64,000 bases of DNA from Lasiosphaeria ovina (Eukaryota; Ascomycota; Sordariomycetes; Sordariales; Lasiosphaeriaceae): positions 2,914,001 through 2,978,000 of the forward strand of contig JAULSN010000006.1 in assembly GCA_033439765.1 (NCBI GenBank). The letters run 5' to 3'. The notes under the pieces were generated by a model, which saw nothing but the letters and a program-made list of their open reading frames with translations, was not told where the DNA came from and did not search any database. This document shows positions 22,230 to 33,094 of this stretch, one piece after another. Numbering within the stretch: position 1 is the stretch's first letter; every line of letters starts with the position of its first letter. Both the position numbers and the translations under genes were made by a program.

Positions 22230-23050
22230 TCAGACAATCTTGTCCTCCCACGGCTCGCCCCAGGGAACCGTCCCATCACCATACACGCGCACGAGCCTCC
22301 ACAGCGCCATCTCGATGCTCTTGGCCGTACCCTGCACGTACTTGGTGTCGGCCGAGATGCCCAGCAGGCCCGGGATCTTGGTGGCGTTGGCGTCGAACGC
22401 CGACTCGTCGAACTCGTGCAGGGCGAGCAACCGCGGCCCGCCGGCCATGGTGTTGTTGAAGCGGCTCGTGCGCCGCCAGCCCGGCAGCCGCGACACCTCG
22501 CCAATGTACGTGTCGTGGTACCAGTCCTCGAAGAAGTCTGTGTAGTTGACGGGATTCGTCTTGAACGACGGCTCAATGGCTTCGGTGACGAGGATCGGGC
22601 CGCGTTCTGATTATCAAACACGGTTAATTAGTCGTGTCTCGGGGAATATGAATAATTAGAGTGTGGGGGAAACAGACCATCGCCGGTGCTCCCGCTCTTC
22701 CACGTCTCGACGTGCGGGCCGGCCATAGCAATAAACTGGGCGACCTTGTTGACGGGCCCGCCGCCGGGCAGGGCGGGGTCGGTGAGGGTGACGTTGAGGA
22801 ACTCGGGCGCGGCGAGCGCCGCCACGTCGGGGTACTTATACGTGACGAGGAACGGCGTCGGCCGCCGCGCGTCGGCGCTCTGGTACCGCCACGCCGTCGT
22901 GATGGCCCCCGCCTTCGCCCCCATCCAGTCTGGGATGTGCACGTTCTCGTACCATTTCACGTAGTTGTTGTACGGCAGCGCGTCCTTGTATGCTGGCAGC
23001 ACGCCTGAGCTGACCCAGAAGATACCCGGCACTGGCGCAGACAGCGACAT
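22230..23050 (-). CDS. EthD-like (dimeric alpha/beta-barrel) protein
   Basis: Two exons, 22678-23050 and 22230-22606, with a 71-nt intron (GTCTGT donor, ATCAG acceptor); 750 nt (249 aa). The protein has two similar halves, each with a KWYENVHIPDW / DWYHDTYIGEV type motif. This is characteristic of fungal proteins related to EthD, where two ferredoxin-like domains form a dimeric alpha/beta barrel. The halves begin PGIFWVSSGVLP and GPILVTEAIEP. There is no signal peptide, so it is cytosolic. EthD relatives take part in ether or polyketide metabolism in bacteria; the fungal versions are mostly uncharacterised, so no reaction is assigned. The nearest neighbour on the same strand is the secreted aminopeptidase; a functional link is not evident. 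Confidence 0.75.
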
Positions 23051-23424
23051 GGTAGAGATTAAAAGGAGTTGGCTGGTTTGTTCGTTTTTCTTCTTTGTTT
23101 TGTTCTACGTTTCTTTTCCTTTGCAGAACCCCCCCAAATCAGCATCGCCGTGGACAGGCCTTTTAAGTTGTTGTCAGCTTCGTGCCCGGGTATATGCCAA
23201 TACCCGACAGCCTCAATTCCATATGCTTATTGCTTAGTAGTAGAATATTCCGCACAATTTCCAGCCCGTCTATATATTAAATGCACACTTTATCCCGTCG
23301 GGAAGAAGCGGTACTGCGATTGTGTGCTGCGTGGGGGAGCATTCTAGACTCCTCGGGCTCTAAGTCTGCGTCGTTGTCATCGATATGCATTTTTCGGCCC
23401 GGCGTGTGTATTGCTTTCACCAAA
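23051..23424. other. Short intergenic region
   Basis: Contains the leader of the EthD-like gene (CT/TTT-rich, about 23060-23130) and the 3' flank of the aminopeptidase gene. No other feature is seen. Confidence 0.4.
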
Positions 23425-24932
23425 CTACATGTCGGGGCTGAAATAGGTTTCCACAGTTCTACTTCTAAGAGTGGCGTTGTGGTGTGTCTTTGGAATGAGT
23501 ATTGCTCCGTTTGTGGACAAAATGGAAAGCATATGCGCCGCAGCCTAGAACGCAGGAACTTGTTAACATCAAAGATACTATACTAGAGTAGAGAATTCTC
23601 TCGCGGGCTGCTTACGCGGGCGTTGATGGTAATCGTCCTCGGATCAGGATTGTTGATGGTGTCGCACGCCTGGTGATAGCACGGGTCCTGCGCGGCTCCC
23701 GTGCCCGTGTTGAGGAAGCCAAACGGCTTGCCCAGCACCTGCCAAAAGGACGCGTAGTCGCTGCCGTTGGTGATGATGGCGGGCGTGACAACCAGCCCCT
23801 GGCTCTCAAAGTGGTCGACGTAGATGCGCTCGATGACGCCGGACCCCGCCGGCGCCACGCTGCCATGCGTGCTGCCGTCGCCGTCGCCAACGCCAAAGTA
23901 GCCCTTGGACACCATGTCAAAGTTCAGATAGGCGAGGATCCGGTCGGCCTCGTCGGCGGCCAGGCTCGAGCAGTACGCCCTCGACCCGACCAGGCCGTTC
24001 TCCTCGGCGCCCCACCACGCAAAGCGCACCTTGTTTCTGGTCTCGTACTTGATCGTGCCGCGGAAGAGCTCGAGCAGCAGGCTGGTCCCGGAGCCGTCGT
24101 CGTTGATGCCCGGGCCCGCCTGCACGCTATCCAGGTGCGCCCCGAGCACGATCACGTTGTCTGGGTCGCCGTCCTCGGTCTCGACCAGGATGTTCTGCGT
24201 GGTCCGGTTCTCGATAACCTGTGTCTGCTGAAAATAGGCCTGGATAGTTCCCCCGGCGTCAAGCCGCTGCTTGATGCGCAGCCCGTCGTCCTGGTTGATG
24301 AACCCGGCCGGGACGAACTCGGGGTTCGGTGCGCTCAGCGTGCCGGCAGTAGCATTCGCGGGCTGGTCGTTGTAGATGAGGACGGCGGCGGCGCCTGCGC
24401 GCGCCGCCGGAAGCAGCCGGCCAGCAAGTGTCCCCCCCGTCAAACAGCGCCATCGCTCCACTAGCACAATCTTACCCGTCACGTCCAGCCCGTCGTAAGA
24501 GGCGGCGTCGCACCCTGCCACGCCCTCCGGCCCATGAACCACCTCCGCCGTGAGGCCCGAGGCGCTGGTAGACGGCGAGAACGTTAAGCCATAGACGTAG
24601 ATGCCTTCGCCGTCAACTTTCAGCTCGATGGACTCGACACTGTTGAAGAGGGCTGTGAAGTCTTGCTTCCACGCCTTGGTCCCAGTTATGTTGGAGACGC
24701 GGCTCCACACGTAGTCGACCGACGCCGCGTAGCCGGGCAATCCAAAGGCGCGGTTGCCTCCATTCGCCGATGCAATTCCGTCTAGGGCCACGAGGTTGGC
24801 CCACAGACCTTCTGTCGTGATTTCTGCCTGGAGCGTTGTCGAGTCGATCGTGGGTTTACTGTCTAAACTGGCCACGAGTGACGACAGCGACGCAACAGCG
24901 GTGGCGGTACGAGTTAGCTTCATGGCGGACAC
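23425..24932 (-). CDS. Secreted M28 zinc aminopeptidase with PA domain
   Basis: Co-catalytic zinc aminopeptidase of the leucine-aminopeptidase/aminopeptidase-Y type, expected to trim N-terminal residues from peptides outside the cell. Exons 23616-24932 and 23425-23544, intron 71 nt; 1437 nt (478 aa). Reading on past the donor at 23615 would give a short false tail (VSSPRENSLL); splicing restores NARAAAHMLSILSTNG. Signal peptide at residues 1-23 (start Met1 or Met4). A protease-associated domain covers about 125-230. Zinc ligands are all visible: GAHLDS (His266), INDDGSG (Asp278), GAEENGLVGS (Glu310 catalytic, Glu311 ligand), NFDMVSKG (Asp339) and CYHQACDT (His about 413). Sequons NIT, NAT, NRT and NGS fit a glycosylated secreted enzyme. 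Confidence 0.92.
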
Positions 24933-25411
24933 TTGTTGAGTCGGGAGTTGTGCGAGATTGTGCGATGCGCGAGGAAACGAGAAGGGTTGGTCTCATCATC
25001 GGGATGTTCATGCATTTTAAACACGATCCAACTCCGCTCAGCGTTGTATTGATGCGGGTACTAGTTGTTAGTTTTGTCCCCAACAGGAAGCAGGGCTGAA
25101 TTGGGAAGGTCAAGGATGCTGATGGTAAGTTCTAAAGTGCCAAGTCTCCGATCAGCCTGAAGCACGGGTGACGGGTCTATTGTGGGTAGAAAAAACCCGT
25201 TGCCAGGCAAGCACGATCTATGTCACATGCCAGGGTACAGTTGACGGTAGCAGAATCTATCAAGCCTGTGACAAAAAGGCGTCTTGTCTTTGGCAGTATT
25301 GCCAAACACGAAACTGGTGACTTTCGAGCGAACCAAGTGCTCTTTCGACAACACCGATAAAAGGCCAAGCAGAGAAAGCCCCTTCAACAACGCTCCCTTT
25401 TTAATCTCTGG
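24933..25411. other. Intergenic region between aminopeptidase and HET gene
   Basis: Left part is the aminopeptidase promoter and leader; right part the HET gene 3' flank. No other feature is seen. Confidence 0.4.
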
Positions 25412-27538
25412 TCACGCCAACAAAAATTCCGTTGGCTGCGGCTTCCCCGCGACAAACTCGCCCTTCATGACGCCGTGCACATAGGCCGGGCCCTTGACCG
25501 CATACGACCCGTTCCCCAGGCCCCCCAGCACCAGCGGCGCCGGCACACCGAAGAAGACCACCACCAGGTCGCCTGGCTCAGCCGAGTCCGGGACATAGCC
25601 GACACGGCCATCGGCCGACGCAAAACTGCGACTCTGGTACGCGAGGCGGCGCGTGTCGGCCAGATATGCCCAGCCACTCCCATGCGTTGACGCTGACAGC
25701 CACGGGAGAGGATCTAGAAAATCGAATTCCGAGTTCAATCTCTCGGAGAGCTGTGCATGGCTGCCGTCCTCGTTCATGATCGTGTTGCCGCCTAGCAGGG
25801 CCACGTCGAGCGCCACCTTCCAGTCCGGTGTCTCTGCGGCTGTCCCTGGGAATGACATATCACTGCCGCTTGTGCTTTTGCTGGCGCTGGACCTTCTTGC
25901 CTCCGCGACACGCGCGAGCAGCTCCCGGAGCCAGCGCCGCTGGAGCAAAAACTGCAGCGCATAGTCGTCGACAGCCGGTATGTGGCCCCCGTGCAGCCGC
26001 AGCCGATCGCGAAGCTGCTGCATCTCGGGGACGTCGCGGTCAAAGTCAGTGTAATCGGCGTCACGAAAGTCGTGCGAGTCCGACTGGAACACCTGTCGGA
26101 ACGTAGGCCCGATCGTAGCGACGGTACCGAGAACCGTGCCGGCCAGGCGGAGGACCAGTTTGATGGCAGGCTGGTCCTCGCCCGGGTCGAGGAACATGAC
26201 CTCGCTGGCATGCGCCTTAGTGCCGCCGCAGGCGTCGAACGACCTCCACGTGAGGCCGTTGTACGGGAACTCCGACCAGTCCACGGCCCACGACTTGAGG
26301 CCGCGGATTGCGGTCGTCGTGGCTGTGGGCTGGGCAAGGCGGCGGGGCAGGACGAGAAACGAGCCGTCGCCGGCGCGCAGGAACGCCATGCTCGCGCGGT
26401 TGAACACGTCGGCCGCCGAGAGCGCGTAGTTGATCTCGATGCCCAGTGCGTCGTTGGCCAGGCCCAGCAGCGCAAAGATGAGGTCGCGCGGGTCCGTCGC
26501 GCGGATGGCGGCGTCCTGCCCGTAGCTGCCGAGGTAGCACATGGTCATCAGGTGGTTGAGGCTCAGGCGTCGCCCCGGAATGACCCTCATGGTCAGCGTG
26601 CCGAGCATGCGAGGGTTGAGCTCGGGGATGTCGTTGCGCGCGTAGTCGCGGACAACGGCGTTCCTGGCAGCGTCGAGCAGCGGCGAGTCGTGCAGCAGCA
26701 GCGAGTCGCGCATGCCCCAGGCGAGATGCATGACAAGCACGAACAGGTCGCCGTCGACACGCCGGTCGCCAAAGGCAAATGTGACGTTCTTGGCCAGCAG
26801 AAGCTCCTGTAGCACCCAGGCGCGCGTCCACCACGGGCACGTGGCCAAGTTGTTGAGCAGGACGAACAGCTTGGGGATGTCGTCGATCATGCCCATGATG
26901 TGGCGGCCGGTGCGCATCACGTCGCGCTGGGCCTGCGACTCCATCTCATCATCACGCAGCGTCCAGTTAACGCCCCGTGACAACCAGAGGCTCATGCGCG
27001 CGTAGCCGTACGTGCGCCAGCACTCAAAGCGCTGCAGGCGGTCAGCGACCAGGGCGACAGCATCGAGCGAGAACATCTGCGGCCCGTTGCGGTTGTCGGC
27101 CGTGGGACCGAGCCACACGAGTGTTGTGGCCGCGGCAGCGTAGATGTCGCCCATCAGCTGGACCTGCCACGTTTTCTCGGCGTCGTCGGCCTGGTTAATA
27201 CACAGGGCATCGACCCAAAGCCGCAGCTCATCGTCGCGGCCGCTGCGCAGATGCAGGAGGGCCCAGCTGAGGTTCTCGCCGATGGTGGTGCTGAACGATG
27301 CCACGTACACGGGCTCGGCGGTGGTGGCGTCGCGGACGGAGTAGTCGACGTCGACGGGGGCGCGGTTCTCTTCTTGTCCCCCCCAGACATAGGAGAGCGC
27401 GGTGAATACTCCTGCAACTGCTAACGGGACATGTTCGAGATCGCAGCGGTACGGGAACGAGTTGTCCGCGTCGGGCCGTAGCACCAGGATCCGGATTTCC
27501 TTGGCATCCTTGTCCAGTGGCTGATACGCGATAGACAT
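25412..27538 (-). CDS. HET (heterokaryon incompatibility) domain protein
   Basis: Single-exon 708-aa protein. The HET domain occupies about residues 30-260, with the family motifs FTALSYVWGG (about 45), LWVDALCINQADDAEKTWQV (about 106) and IYAAAATTLVWLGP. HET domains are TIR-like folds that trigger regulated cell death when incompatible strains fuse. The C-terminal end (EPGDLVVVFFGVPAPLVL, AYVHGVMKGEF) is the usual beta-rich tail of this family. There is no transmembrane segment and no repeat-based sensor domain, so how it would be triggered is not visible. The frame has no frameshift and strong GC3 preference, suggesting an intact gene. Specificity partners cannot be inferred from the neighbours. 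Confidence 0.92.
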   Translation of the reverse strand: MSIAYQPLDKDAKEIRILVLRPDADNSFPYRCDLEHVPLAVAGVFTALSYVWGGQEENRAPVDVDYSVRDATTAEPVYVASFSTTIGENLSWALLHLRSGRDDELRLWVDALCINQADDAEKTWQVQLMGDIYAAAATTLVWLGPTADNRNGPQMFSLDAVALVADRLQRFECWRTYGYARMSLWLSRGVNWTLRDDEMESQAQRDVMRTGRHIMGMIDDIPKLFVLLNNLATCPWWTRAWVLQELLLAKNVTFAFGDRRVDGDLFVLVMHLAWGMRDSLLLHDSPLLDAARNAVVRDYARNDIPELNPRMLGTLTMRVIPGRRLSLNHLMTMCYLGSYGQDAAIRATDPRDLIFALLGLANDALGIEINYALSAADVFNRASMAFLRAGDGSFLVLPRRLAQPTATTTAIRGLKSWAVDWSEFPYNGLTWRSFDACGGTKAHASEVMFLDPGEDQPAIKLVLRLAGTVLGTVATIGPTFRQVFQSDSHDFRDADYTDFDRDVPEMQQLRDRLRLHGGHIPAVDDYALQFLLQRRWLRELLARVAEARRSSASKSTSGSDMSFPGTAAETPDWKVALDVALLGGNTIMNEDGSHAQLSERLNSEFDFLDPLPWLSASTHGSGWAYLADTRRLAYQSRSFASADGRVGYVPDSAEPGDLVVVFFGVPAPLVLGGLGNGSYAVKGPAYVHGVMKGEFVAGKPQPTEFLLA

Positions 27539-27884
27539 GGTGTTTTGCTCTACCTTTCGTCAGATGGTAGACAACTCATGTGGTTTGGGACTCCGTGAAC
27601 GGGGAACGACGTTGTGTGCCGCACGAGGCTCCGGCCTGGTTCTAAATTCTTCCGCGTGGGGTGAAGATGGTGGCAGTGCGCCAATAGTGCGTCCCAATCA
27701 GGAATAGTGTCATGCAAAATCGTAGCTCTGGGATCTTCATCCACGGTCTTAGTAGGTAGCAATGTTTGGTTGAGAAAGAGAGAATGAGGGGAAAAGAGAG
27801 TTGGATTGATGCTGCCTCAGCCGATGGTAGCTGTTTCTTCTCCTTTTTCCGTGCCCTGCCCCTGGCCATGTAGTCCCGCAGGAT
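27539..27884. other. HET gene leader and intergenic region
   Basis: Contains the 5' flank of the HET gene. No other feature is seen. Confidence 0.4.
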
Positions 27885-29448
27885 TCACACCCCCTTTTCA
27901 CCACGAAGATGATCATATCTCAGCACGCTCTGCATCAACACATCAGCGCCCGTTGCACAATCCTCTGCCTTGGTGAACTCTTCGGGGTTGTGGCTGACCC
28001 CGTTCCGGCACGGCACAAAAATCATGCTCGTTGGGCAATGCCGCGAGGTGTAGACCGAGTCATGCCCCGCGCCGCTGACCATTTCCCGAAACAAGCTATT
28101 ATCTCCCGTCACAGATAGCGCCGAAGCCCGGACGGTCTTAATGCAGGAAGGGTGGAAGTCAACGGCGGGTGAGATGGTGTCAGTCCGCCATGTCACCGAC
28201 ACATCAAGTCCCTTGGTGACATCCTTGGACGCCAGTCTAGAAAACTCGGCCTTCAACTCAGCCTCTAGGGTTTCAAGAGTGGCATCCGATGCAGCGCGTA
28301 TGTCAAGACAAAATTTGACCTGGCCTGGGATAGTATTGACGCTGCCTGGGGTTAATGTCAAGATGCCGGTCGAGGCTAGAGCCGAGTGCTTGGCGGCCAA
28401 GTCGTGAGAGCACGCTATCATTCGACAGGCGGCCAGCATGGCGTCGGCTCGAGCATCGAAAGGCGTGGTTCCGGTGTGTGCATCTGAAAATTCGACTGTC
28501 AGTAAATGACGAGGTGGAAAGAGACTCGACGGATAAATGCGTACCTCGGCCTGTCAGTTGGACGGTATACCACCGATAGGCCTGGACGCCAGTGACGATG
28601 CCGATCTTTTGTTTGTGGTTTTCGAGGATCGGGCCCTGCTCGATATGAAGCTCAAAGTGCGCGGCCATGGGCATGGATGTATGACTTGCTGGAACGCTTC
28701 CCAAGTAGCCAATGCGCTCGAGTTCAGACCTCATTGTCGCGGTGCCACCTCCAACTTCTCGAAGGCCGTGGGCGGTTTCGAGTGGCACCTCGCCTGCCCA
28801 CACACCCGACGAGACCATGGAAATAGGAAACCGAGCCCCTTCTTCACTGCGATTGGTGGCACATCAGTGGCAATATCTCAAGGCCAGTGACGAGGAAACG
28901 TACTTGGTCCAGTTCACCACCCCGACGGGGAAATGCGTCCTCGCGTCACGTTCGTTCAATATCCTTAGCATCTCAACACCCGCGAGAACCCCAAGGATGC
29001 CGTCGTATCTCCCGCCGCTGGGCTGAGTGTCAAGGTGCGAGCCGACACAAGTCGGCGGTCCAACATTCCGGCCGGGGCGGATGGCAAAAATGTTGCCCAT
29101 CTCGTCGATGGTGACGGAACACCCGAGAGCCATCGTTGTCTCAACGAACCAGTCACGCGCTTTCTTGTCCGAGTCAGACAGCGACAGCCGGGACATGCCA
29201 GTTTCCGTGTCCAGCGAGCCCCATCGCTTTCCCGTGCCCCACTGACACGTGTGGTGCAGGTCGTTCATGAGGCGATCCTGGTTGACCGTGAACACATCGA
29301 CACTCTGGCCGCGATTGCTTGTGAGCCGCGTCGAGTGGGAAAAGCTCCTGGCTACCCATTGAGCTCGACTACCCTTTCTGAGGGCAGCAGTTCGTATGGG
29401 GGGCACCTGGTAGGCGAGCAAGGCACGCGCGCGACATGGAGCAAACAT
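27885..29448 (-). CDS. M20-family N-carbamoyl-amino-acid hydrolase / allantoate-amidohydrolase-like enzyme
   Basis: Zinc-dependent amidohydrolase that would cleave N-carbamoyl amino acids, ureidopropionate or allantoate-type substrates. Exons 28904-29448, 28545-28846 and 27885-28483 with introns of 57 and 61 nt; 1446 nt (481 aa). Family motifs: GSHLDTQPSGGRYDGILGV (His and Asp metal ligands), NEEGARFP (Glu ligand, restored only by splicing intron 1), FELHIEQGPILE and DAHTGTTPFDARADAM (dimerisation and substrate region, restored by intron 2). The first 45 residues are Arg/Ser/Ala-rich without acids (MFAPCRARALLAYQ, RSFSHSTRL), which suggests a mitochondrial presequence. Bacterial relatives work with hydantoinases; no such partner is nearby. 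Exact substrate is undecided. Confidence 0.88.
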
Positions 29449-29865
29449 TTTTGGGGGCAGCTTTATGTGCCTGTGGTCCCAGACCAGATTTTCACTTGCT
29501 CAAGCTGGCAAAGAAGTAACGGAGGGTCTGTTCGGTGAAGTCGTTCTTTCCTAAGAGTTTCCGTGCTTTGCGTCTCAGGTGCGGGGAAAGTCTGAGTGGA
29601 CAATCTCTGGCCATTGAGCCAATCGGAGAATTGACTGTGGAGGTCGGTTTGGAGTATGTCTTCTGGAATCACGGCTCGATCGCGTGCAGATGTTACTCGC
29701 AAAGCGGATAGAGATCGATCAATGCGGCCATGTACGTACGTAACCTATTTCACTTTGGAGTGCATTATGGGCCTCTCCAGGACACGGCGTGAAATATCCA
29801 GAACCACTGCCGTATTTTTCGTTTCTCGAACAAAGTCTTGTTTCCCTCTCGAGCTACCGGGCTAT
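29449..29865. other. Intergenic region
   Basis: Leader of the amidohydrolase gene plus unassigned sequence; no gene is seen. Confidence 0.4.
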
Positions 29866-30210
29866 TTACCGCTCGGGCACCTTGATTATTCTCACCGACT
29901 CTTCCTCACCCTCGTCGTAACCCTTACAGGCTGGACACTCGGGGCACCTGGGCTCTATCCACTTCAACTTCCACAAATAATCGAGATGCCACCTCTTCAA
30001 TCGCGCGTTCTTTCGTTCCCGGGCCGTGACCTTCTGCTCGCAGTCGCTGCATACCTTTCGTCTCCTACGGGCGATCAATCCGTTTATTGAATGATCGATC
30101 GCAGCGTAGAAGTTGGGTCGGATTTCGTACATGACAGGGCAGGGACGGCGGTACACTTGGCCAATGTCGTTGCAGCAGCATGGGCAGTGGTCGATTGCGG
30201 CGGTGCACAT
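29866..30210 (-). CDS. Small cysteine-rich basic protein, possibly zinc-binding
   Basis: A 114-aa frame with cysteines grouped as CPCCCND, RRPCPV, KVCSDCEQK and RCPECPACK, and a basic centre (RRRRKVCSDCEQKVTARERK). This pattern suggests one or two zinc sites in a cytosolic or nuclear protein. It belongs to no family I can name, though many fungi have short proteins with a similar spread of Cys pairs. The frame stays open upstream of the ATG (ISSQNGNFDG-M), so an additional 5' exon is possible. Function unknown. Confidence 0.45.
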   Translation of the reverse strand: MCTAAIDHCPCCCNDIGQVYRRPCPVMYEIRPNFYAAIDHSINGLIARRRRKVCSDCEQKVTARERKNARLKRWHLDYLWKLKWIEPRCPECPACKGYDEGEEESVRIIKVPER

Positions 30211-30825
30211 CCCGTCGAAATTACCGTTCTGCGAGGAGATCTGTCAGTGGAAAATGTCTGGCTACTAAACGAGAGTTGGGAATTATACAAGTCATGCTGT
30301 TGACCCCGGCTCTAGTTCACAGTTAGAAGAATGGGGACAGCTAGGCCCAGGTAGACGTGGCGGAAGGGGACGATAGGAAAAGGGAAATGGCGAAGAATGC
30401 GGGGCGGCAACGTCGGCTGTCTTATCTTTCAGGATAGTGTAGGCCTCAGTGCTTGATGGTGGAACACAACTTAGTGCTCATTGGTATAAAGTACCGGTGT
30501 CGGCCGAGAGTAAAGAGTGGTCAAGACCCAAAAAGCAGTATTTTACTCGTCAGAAACCAGGTCCAAGTCCGCCTACAAACAGTACTGCAAGCGTTCACCA
30601 GAGGATCTGAAAAGGAAATACTCGACGTGTAATTAATACTTCCATCCCGAGCGTCATCACAAAGGGTTGGTCGGAGGGTCTTTGGTAGTTAAGTGATGGT
30701 TCCATACCGGGAATTTTTAGTCGAGAATTAGTTACTTACTGAAAGTATTTCTAATGTGAGATCTTTGATATTGGCCCGAGAAATACAAAAATAAAATAAG
30801 CTACCTGGCAAGTCAGGAAGGGGTC
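30211..30825. other. Intergenic region
   Basis: No gene or splice-able frame seen. The right part (about 30640-30810) is AT-rich. Confidence 0.4.
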
Positions 30826-31077
30826 GCTGAACGGTGCCTCCGGCAGCCCTCCGGGGGCGCCTGCGGCGGGCAGCTCGCTGCGCTCGGTATTCCGCGGCTT
30901 AAGGAATCCGAGGATTATCCGATCGACCAGTCCCTGGAGTCCATTTCAGCACGGACGAAAACTGGCCAATCAGCGTTCGAAAAACATTCGGCACCCTCAC
31001 GGTACGGTAAAAGAGAAGAGACAGCCTATCTACGCCACCTCCGGCTCGCAAGCTCGCCTACGGTGGCTCCGTTCAGC
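30826..31077. repeat. Candidate short inverted-repeat element (MITE or foldback), 252 bp
   Basis: The left end reads GCTGAACGGTGCCTCCG (30826-30842). The reverse complement of the right end reads GCTGAACGGAGCCACCG (31061-31077), 15 of 17 matching. The sequence just inside each end is GC-rich with short palindromes (GCTCGCTGCGCTC; GGCTCGCAAGCTCGCC), set in an AT-rich flank. No clear target duplication was found, so it may be a decayed element or chance. Confidence 0.4.
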
Positions 31078-31583
31078 TGAATAATCAGGCAAGACCTTGC
31101 TCCGAGGATCCAGTCGGATGTGGCATTATCCCAGTGCCCACCTCACACGCGTTATTCGGTATTACTCGGAGTGTACTAGGAACAGCTGGTGTTCTAATAT
31201 ACGTAAAGAAAAAGAACAATGTTCTGGTCTCTCTTCACAATTCTCCACACGCCCCGGCCTGAGTCGCCTAGATTTACCAGGCTCTGAGGTTACATGCACC
31301 CACAACACCTCTATCGTTAAGGCGTAGTAGAAAGAAGGGGCTATGGCGGACAAGTGATTGCTGCAACCCCACCAAAGCGTTCTGGCAGCCCGATCGGTGA
31401 CTGGTGAACTGCAACGGGGGCGCGGGGGCGCGGGGGCCAGGATCACCTGCACCCAACATAGGTCCGTGCGCTGCGGTATTTTTATTTCCAATTGCACTCG
31501 ACTTCGGTGCTTCTCTCAACCATCATGCACAAGCCTGACACCGCCCCTCTTGCGACACCTCTCCTGGCTGCTAGACGTAAGCA

Positions 31584-32837
31584 ATGGACGACTCCGATGA
31601 GATGATCCGGCGGGGCCTCGCAACCCTCGACGTAATATCAGCAGACGATCCTAACCGGGTCGGGCTGTTGAACGCCATTGCGCTCTTGCTCTATCTCAAA
31701 TACGACAAGACAAAGGTGATGGATGACCTCCAACAAGCCATCCAAATGACGGAGGAAGTTCTCCATGTCGCCCCAGAAGTTCACCCGAATAAGCTAAACT
31801 GGTTGAACAACCTCGGAAACCTACTCCGCAACAAGTATTCGATCACGGACGAGATGGCTGATCTCGACGACGCCATTCGCGTTGCAGGACAGGCTGCTGA
31901 TAAGGCTCCACAAGGCCACGCAGACCGAGCAATGTGGTTGAACAATTTCGGAGCTCTTCTCAACAGCAGATATTTGAAGACCAGCATCGGAGCTGACCAC
32001 GAAGAAGCTCTCCGAGTGTCACGGGAAGCTGTTGCCATCACACCCGAAGATGACCCAGAGCGGGGAGCGCGGCTGAACAATTTGAGAGTCCACATGAAAC
32101 AAGGATACTCGAGGACCAGACAGATGTCCGATCTCGAAGAAGCCATTCGAGTGGGGTACGACTGTGTTCGAGCGACACCAGCAGATCATCCGGACCGCGG
32201 TCACCGGTTAGAATGCTTGGGGGCCCTGCTGTACGAAAAGTACTGTGTGATCGGTGCAGCGGTTGACCTTGAAGAAGCCGTTAGAATGGCGCAACAGTCC
32301 ATCGACACAACACCAATCGACCACCCGGGTCGTGGAAGCCGGCTACATTTGCTTGGAGCCCTGCTCGCAAAAAGCTATTGGAGAACAGGAGCACTGGCCG
32401 ACCTCGATAACGCCATTCGTGCTACTCAGGAAGCCGTCAGCAAAATTTCGGGACCTGGAGACCCACTGATACGAGCGGCATGGTTAAATACTTTGGCCAT
32501 GTGCCTCGGCAATAGATATTCAAAGATTGGAGCAATTTCGGACCTCGAGAACGCCATTCGGACACTACGAGAAGCTGTCGCAGAAACCCCCGAAACTCCC
32601 GAAACCCGCTCATTTCTACTAAGTTACTTGAACAACCTTTGCATTCTGCTACTGGATAAGTATTCCAGGGTACGCCAATCGAGCGACCTCGGCGAGGCTA
32701 TCACATCGATACGAAAGGCTATTTCCCTGACCCCAGAGGACCATACAAGTCACATAGCTACCTTGAAGAACAATACACGAACGAAAAAGGAAATTCCAGT
32801 GTGCCCAAATTCGTCGCATACAACCAGGCTGTTTTAG
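31584..32837 (+). CDS. TPR-array protein (fungal TPR family usually joined to CHAT or NB-ARC)
   Basis: A 417-aa frame made of about seven repeats of roughly 51 residues: PDRxxxLNNLGxLLxxRYxxTGxxxDLxxAIR (for example HADRAMWLNNFGALLNSRYLK, then GRGSRLHLLGALLAKSYWRTGALADLDNAIR). These are the degenerate TPRs found N-terminal to CHAT caspase-like domains in filamentous fungi. Here the repeats stop at about residue 395 (TPEDHTSHIATLKNN) and the frame ends 20 residues later with no CHAT domain. Sequence to 33095 shows no further repeat. The protein is either a TPR-only scaffold or a truncated copy. A GTAAGC directly before the ATG (31576) could be a donor, so an upstream exon is possible. Confidence 0.7.
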   Translation: MDDSDEMIRRGLATLDVISADDPNRVGLLNAIALLLYLKYDKTKVMDDLQQAIQMTEEVLHVAPEVHPNKLNWLNNLGNLLRNKYSITDEMADLDDAIRVAGQAADKAPQGHADRAMWLNNFGALLNSRYLKTSIGADHEEALRVSREAVAITPEDDPERGARLNNLRVHMKQGYSRTRQMSDLEEAIRVGYDCVRATPADHPDRGHRLECLGALLYEKYCVIGAAVDLEEAVRMAQQSIDTTPIDHPGRGSRLHLLGALLAKSYWRTGALADLDNAIRATQEAVSKISGPGDPLIRAAWLNTLAMCLGNRYSKIGAISDLENAIRTLREAVAETPETPETRSFLLSYLNNLCILLLDKYSRVRQSSDLGEAITSIRKAISLTPEDHTSHIATLKNNTRTKKEIPVCPNSSHTTRLF

Positions 32838-33094
32838 CAGGAGCCAAAACTTGTGCCTGCGTTAAGGCCTGGCATTTAAAGGCCCTGCGCTTGATGAGGC
32901 AATGCTGTGTTTCAAGTGTTTCAAGGAGACGCCGGCGGCTCCGCCCCTTTGTTGGGGGCCAAAACAGGGGTTATGTCCTCAAACCACATAAATGCTTCTT
33001 GGCTCCGAAATATGACCCAAACGCACATCGCCAGAGCAAACCATCAACAACTAGTAATTGGACCTTTTATGTTTTGTCCCAAAGTCTAACAGCC

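Noticed and set aside
23673..24464. 263-aa plus-strand frame antisense to the aminopeptidase
   Set aside because: Composition typical of an antisense shadow; the zinc ligands lie on the other strand.
25982..26812. 276-aa plus-strand frame antisense to the HET gene
   Set aside because: Mirror of GC3-rich HET coding sequence without any motif.
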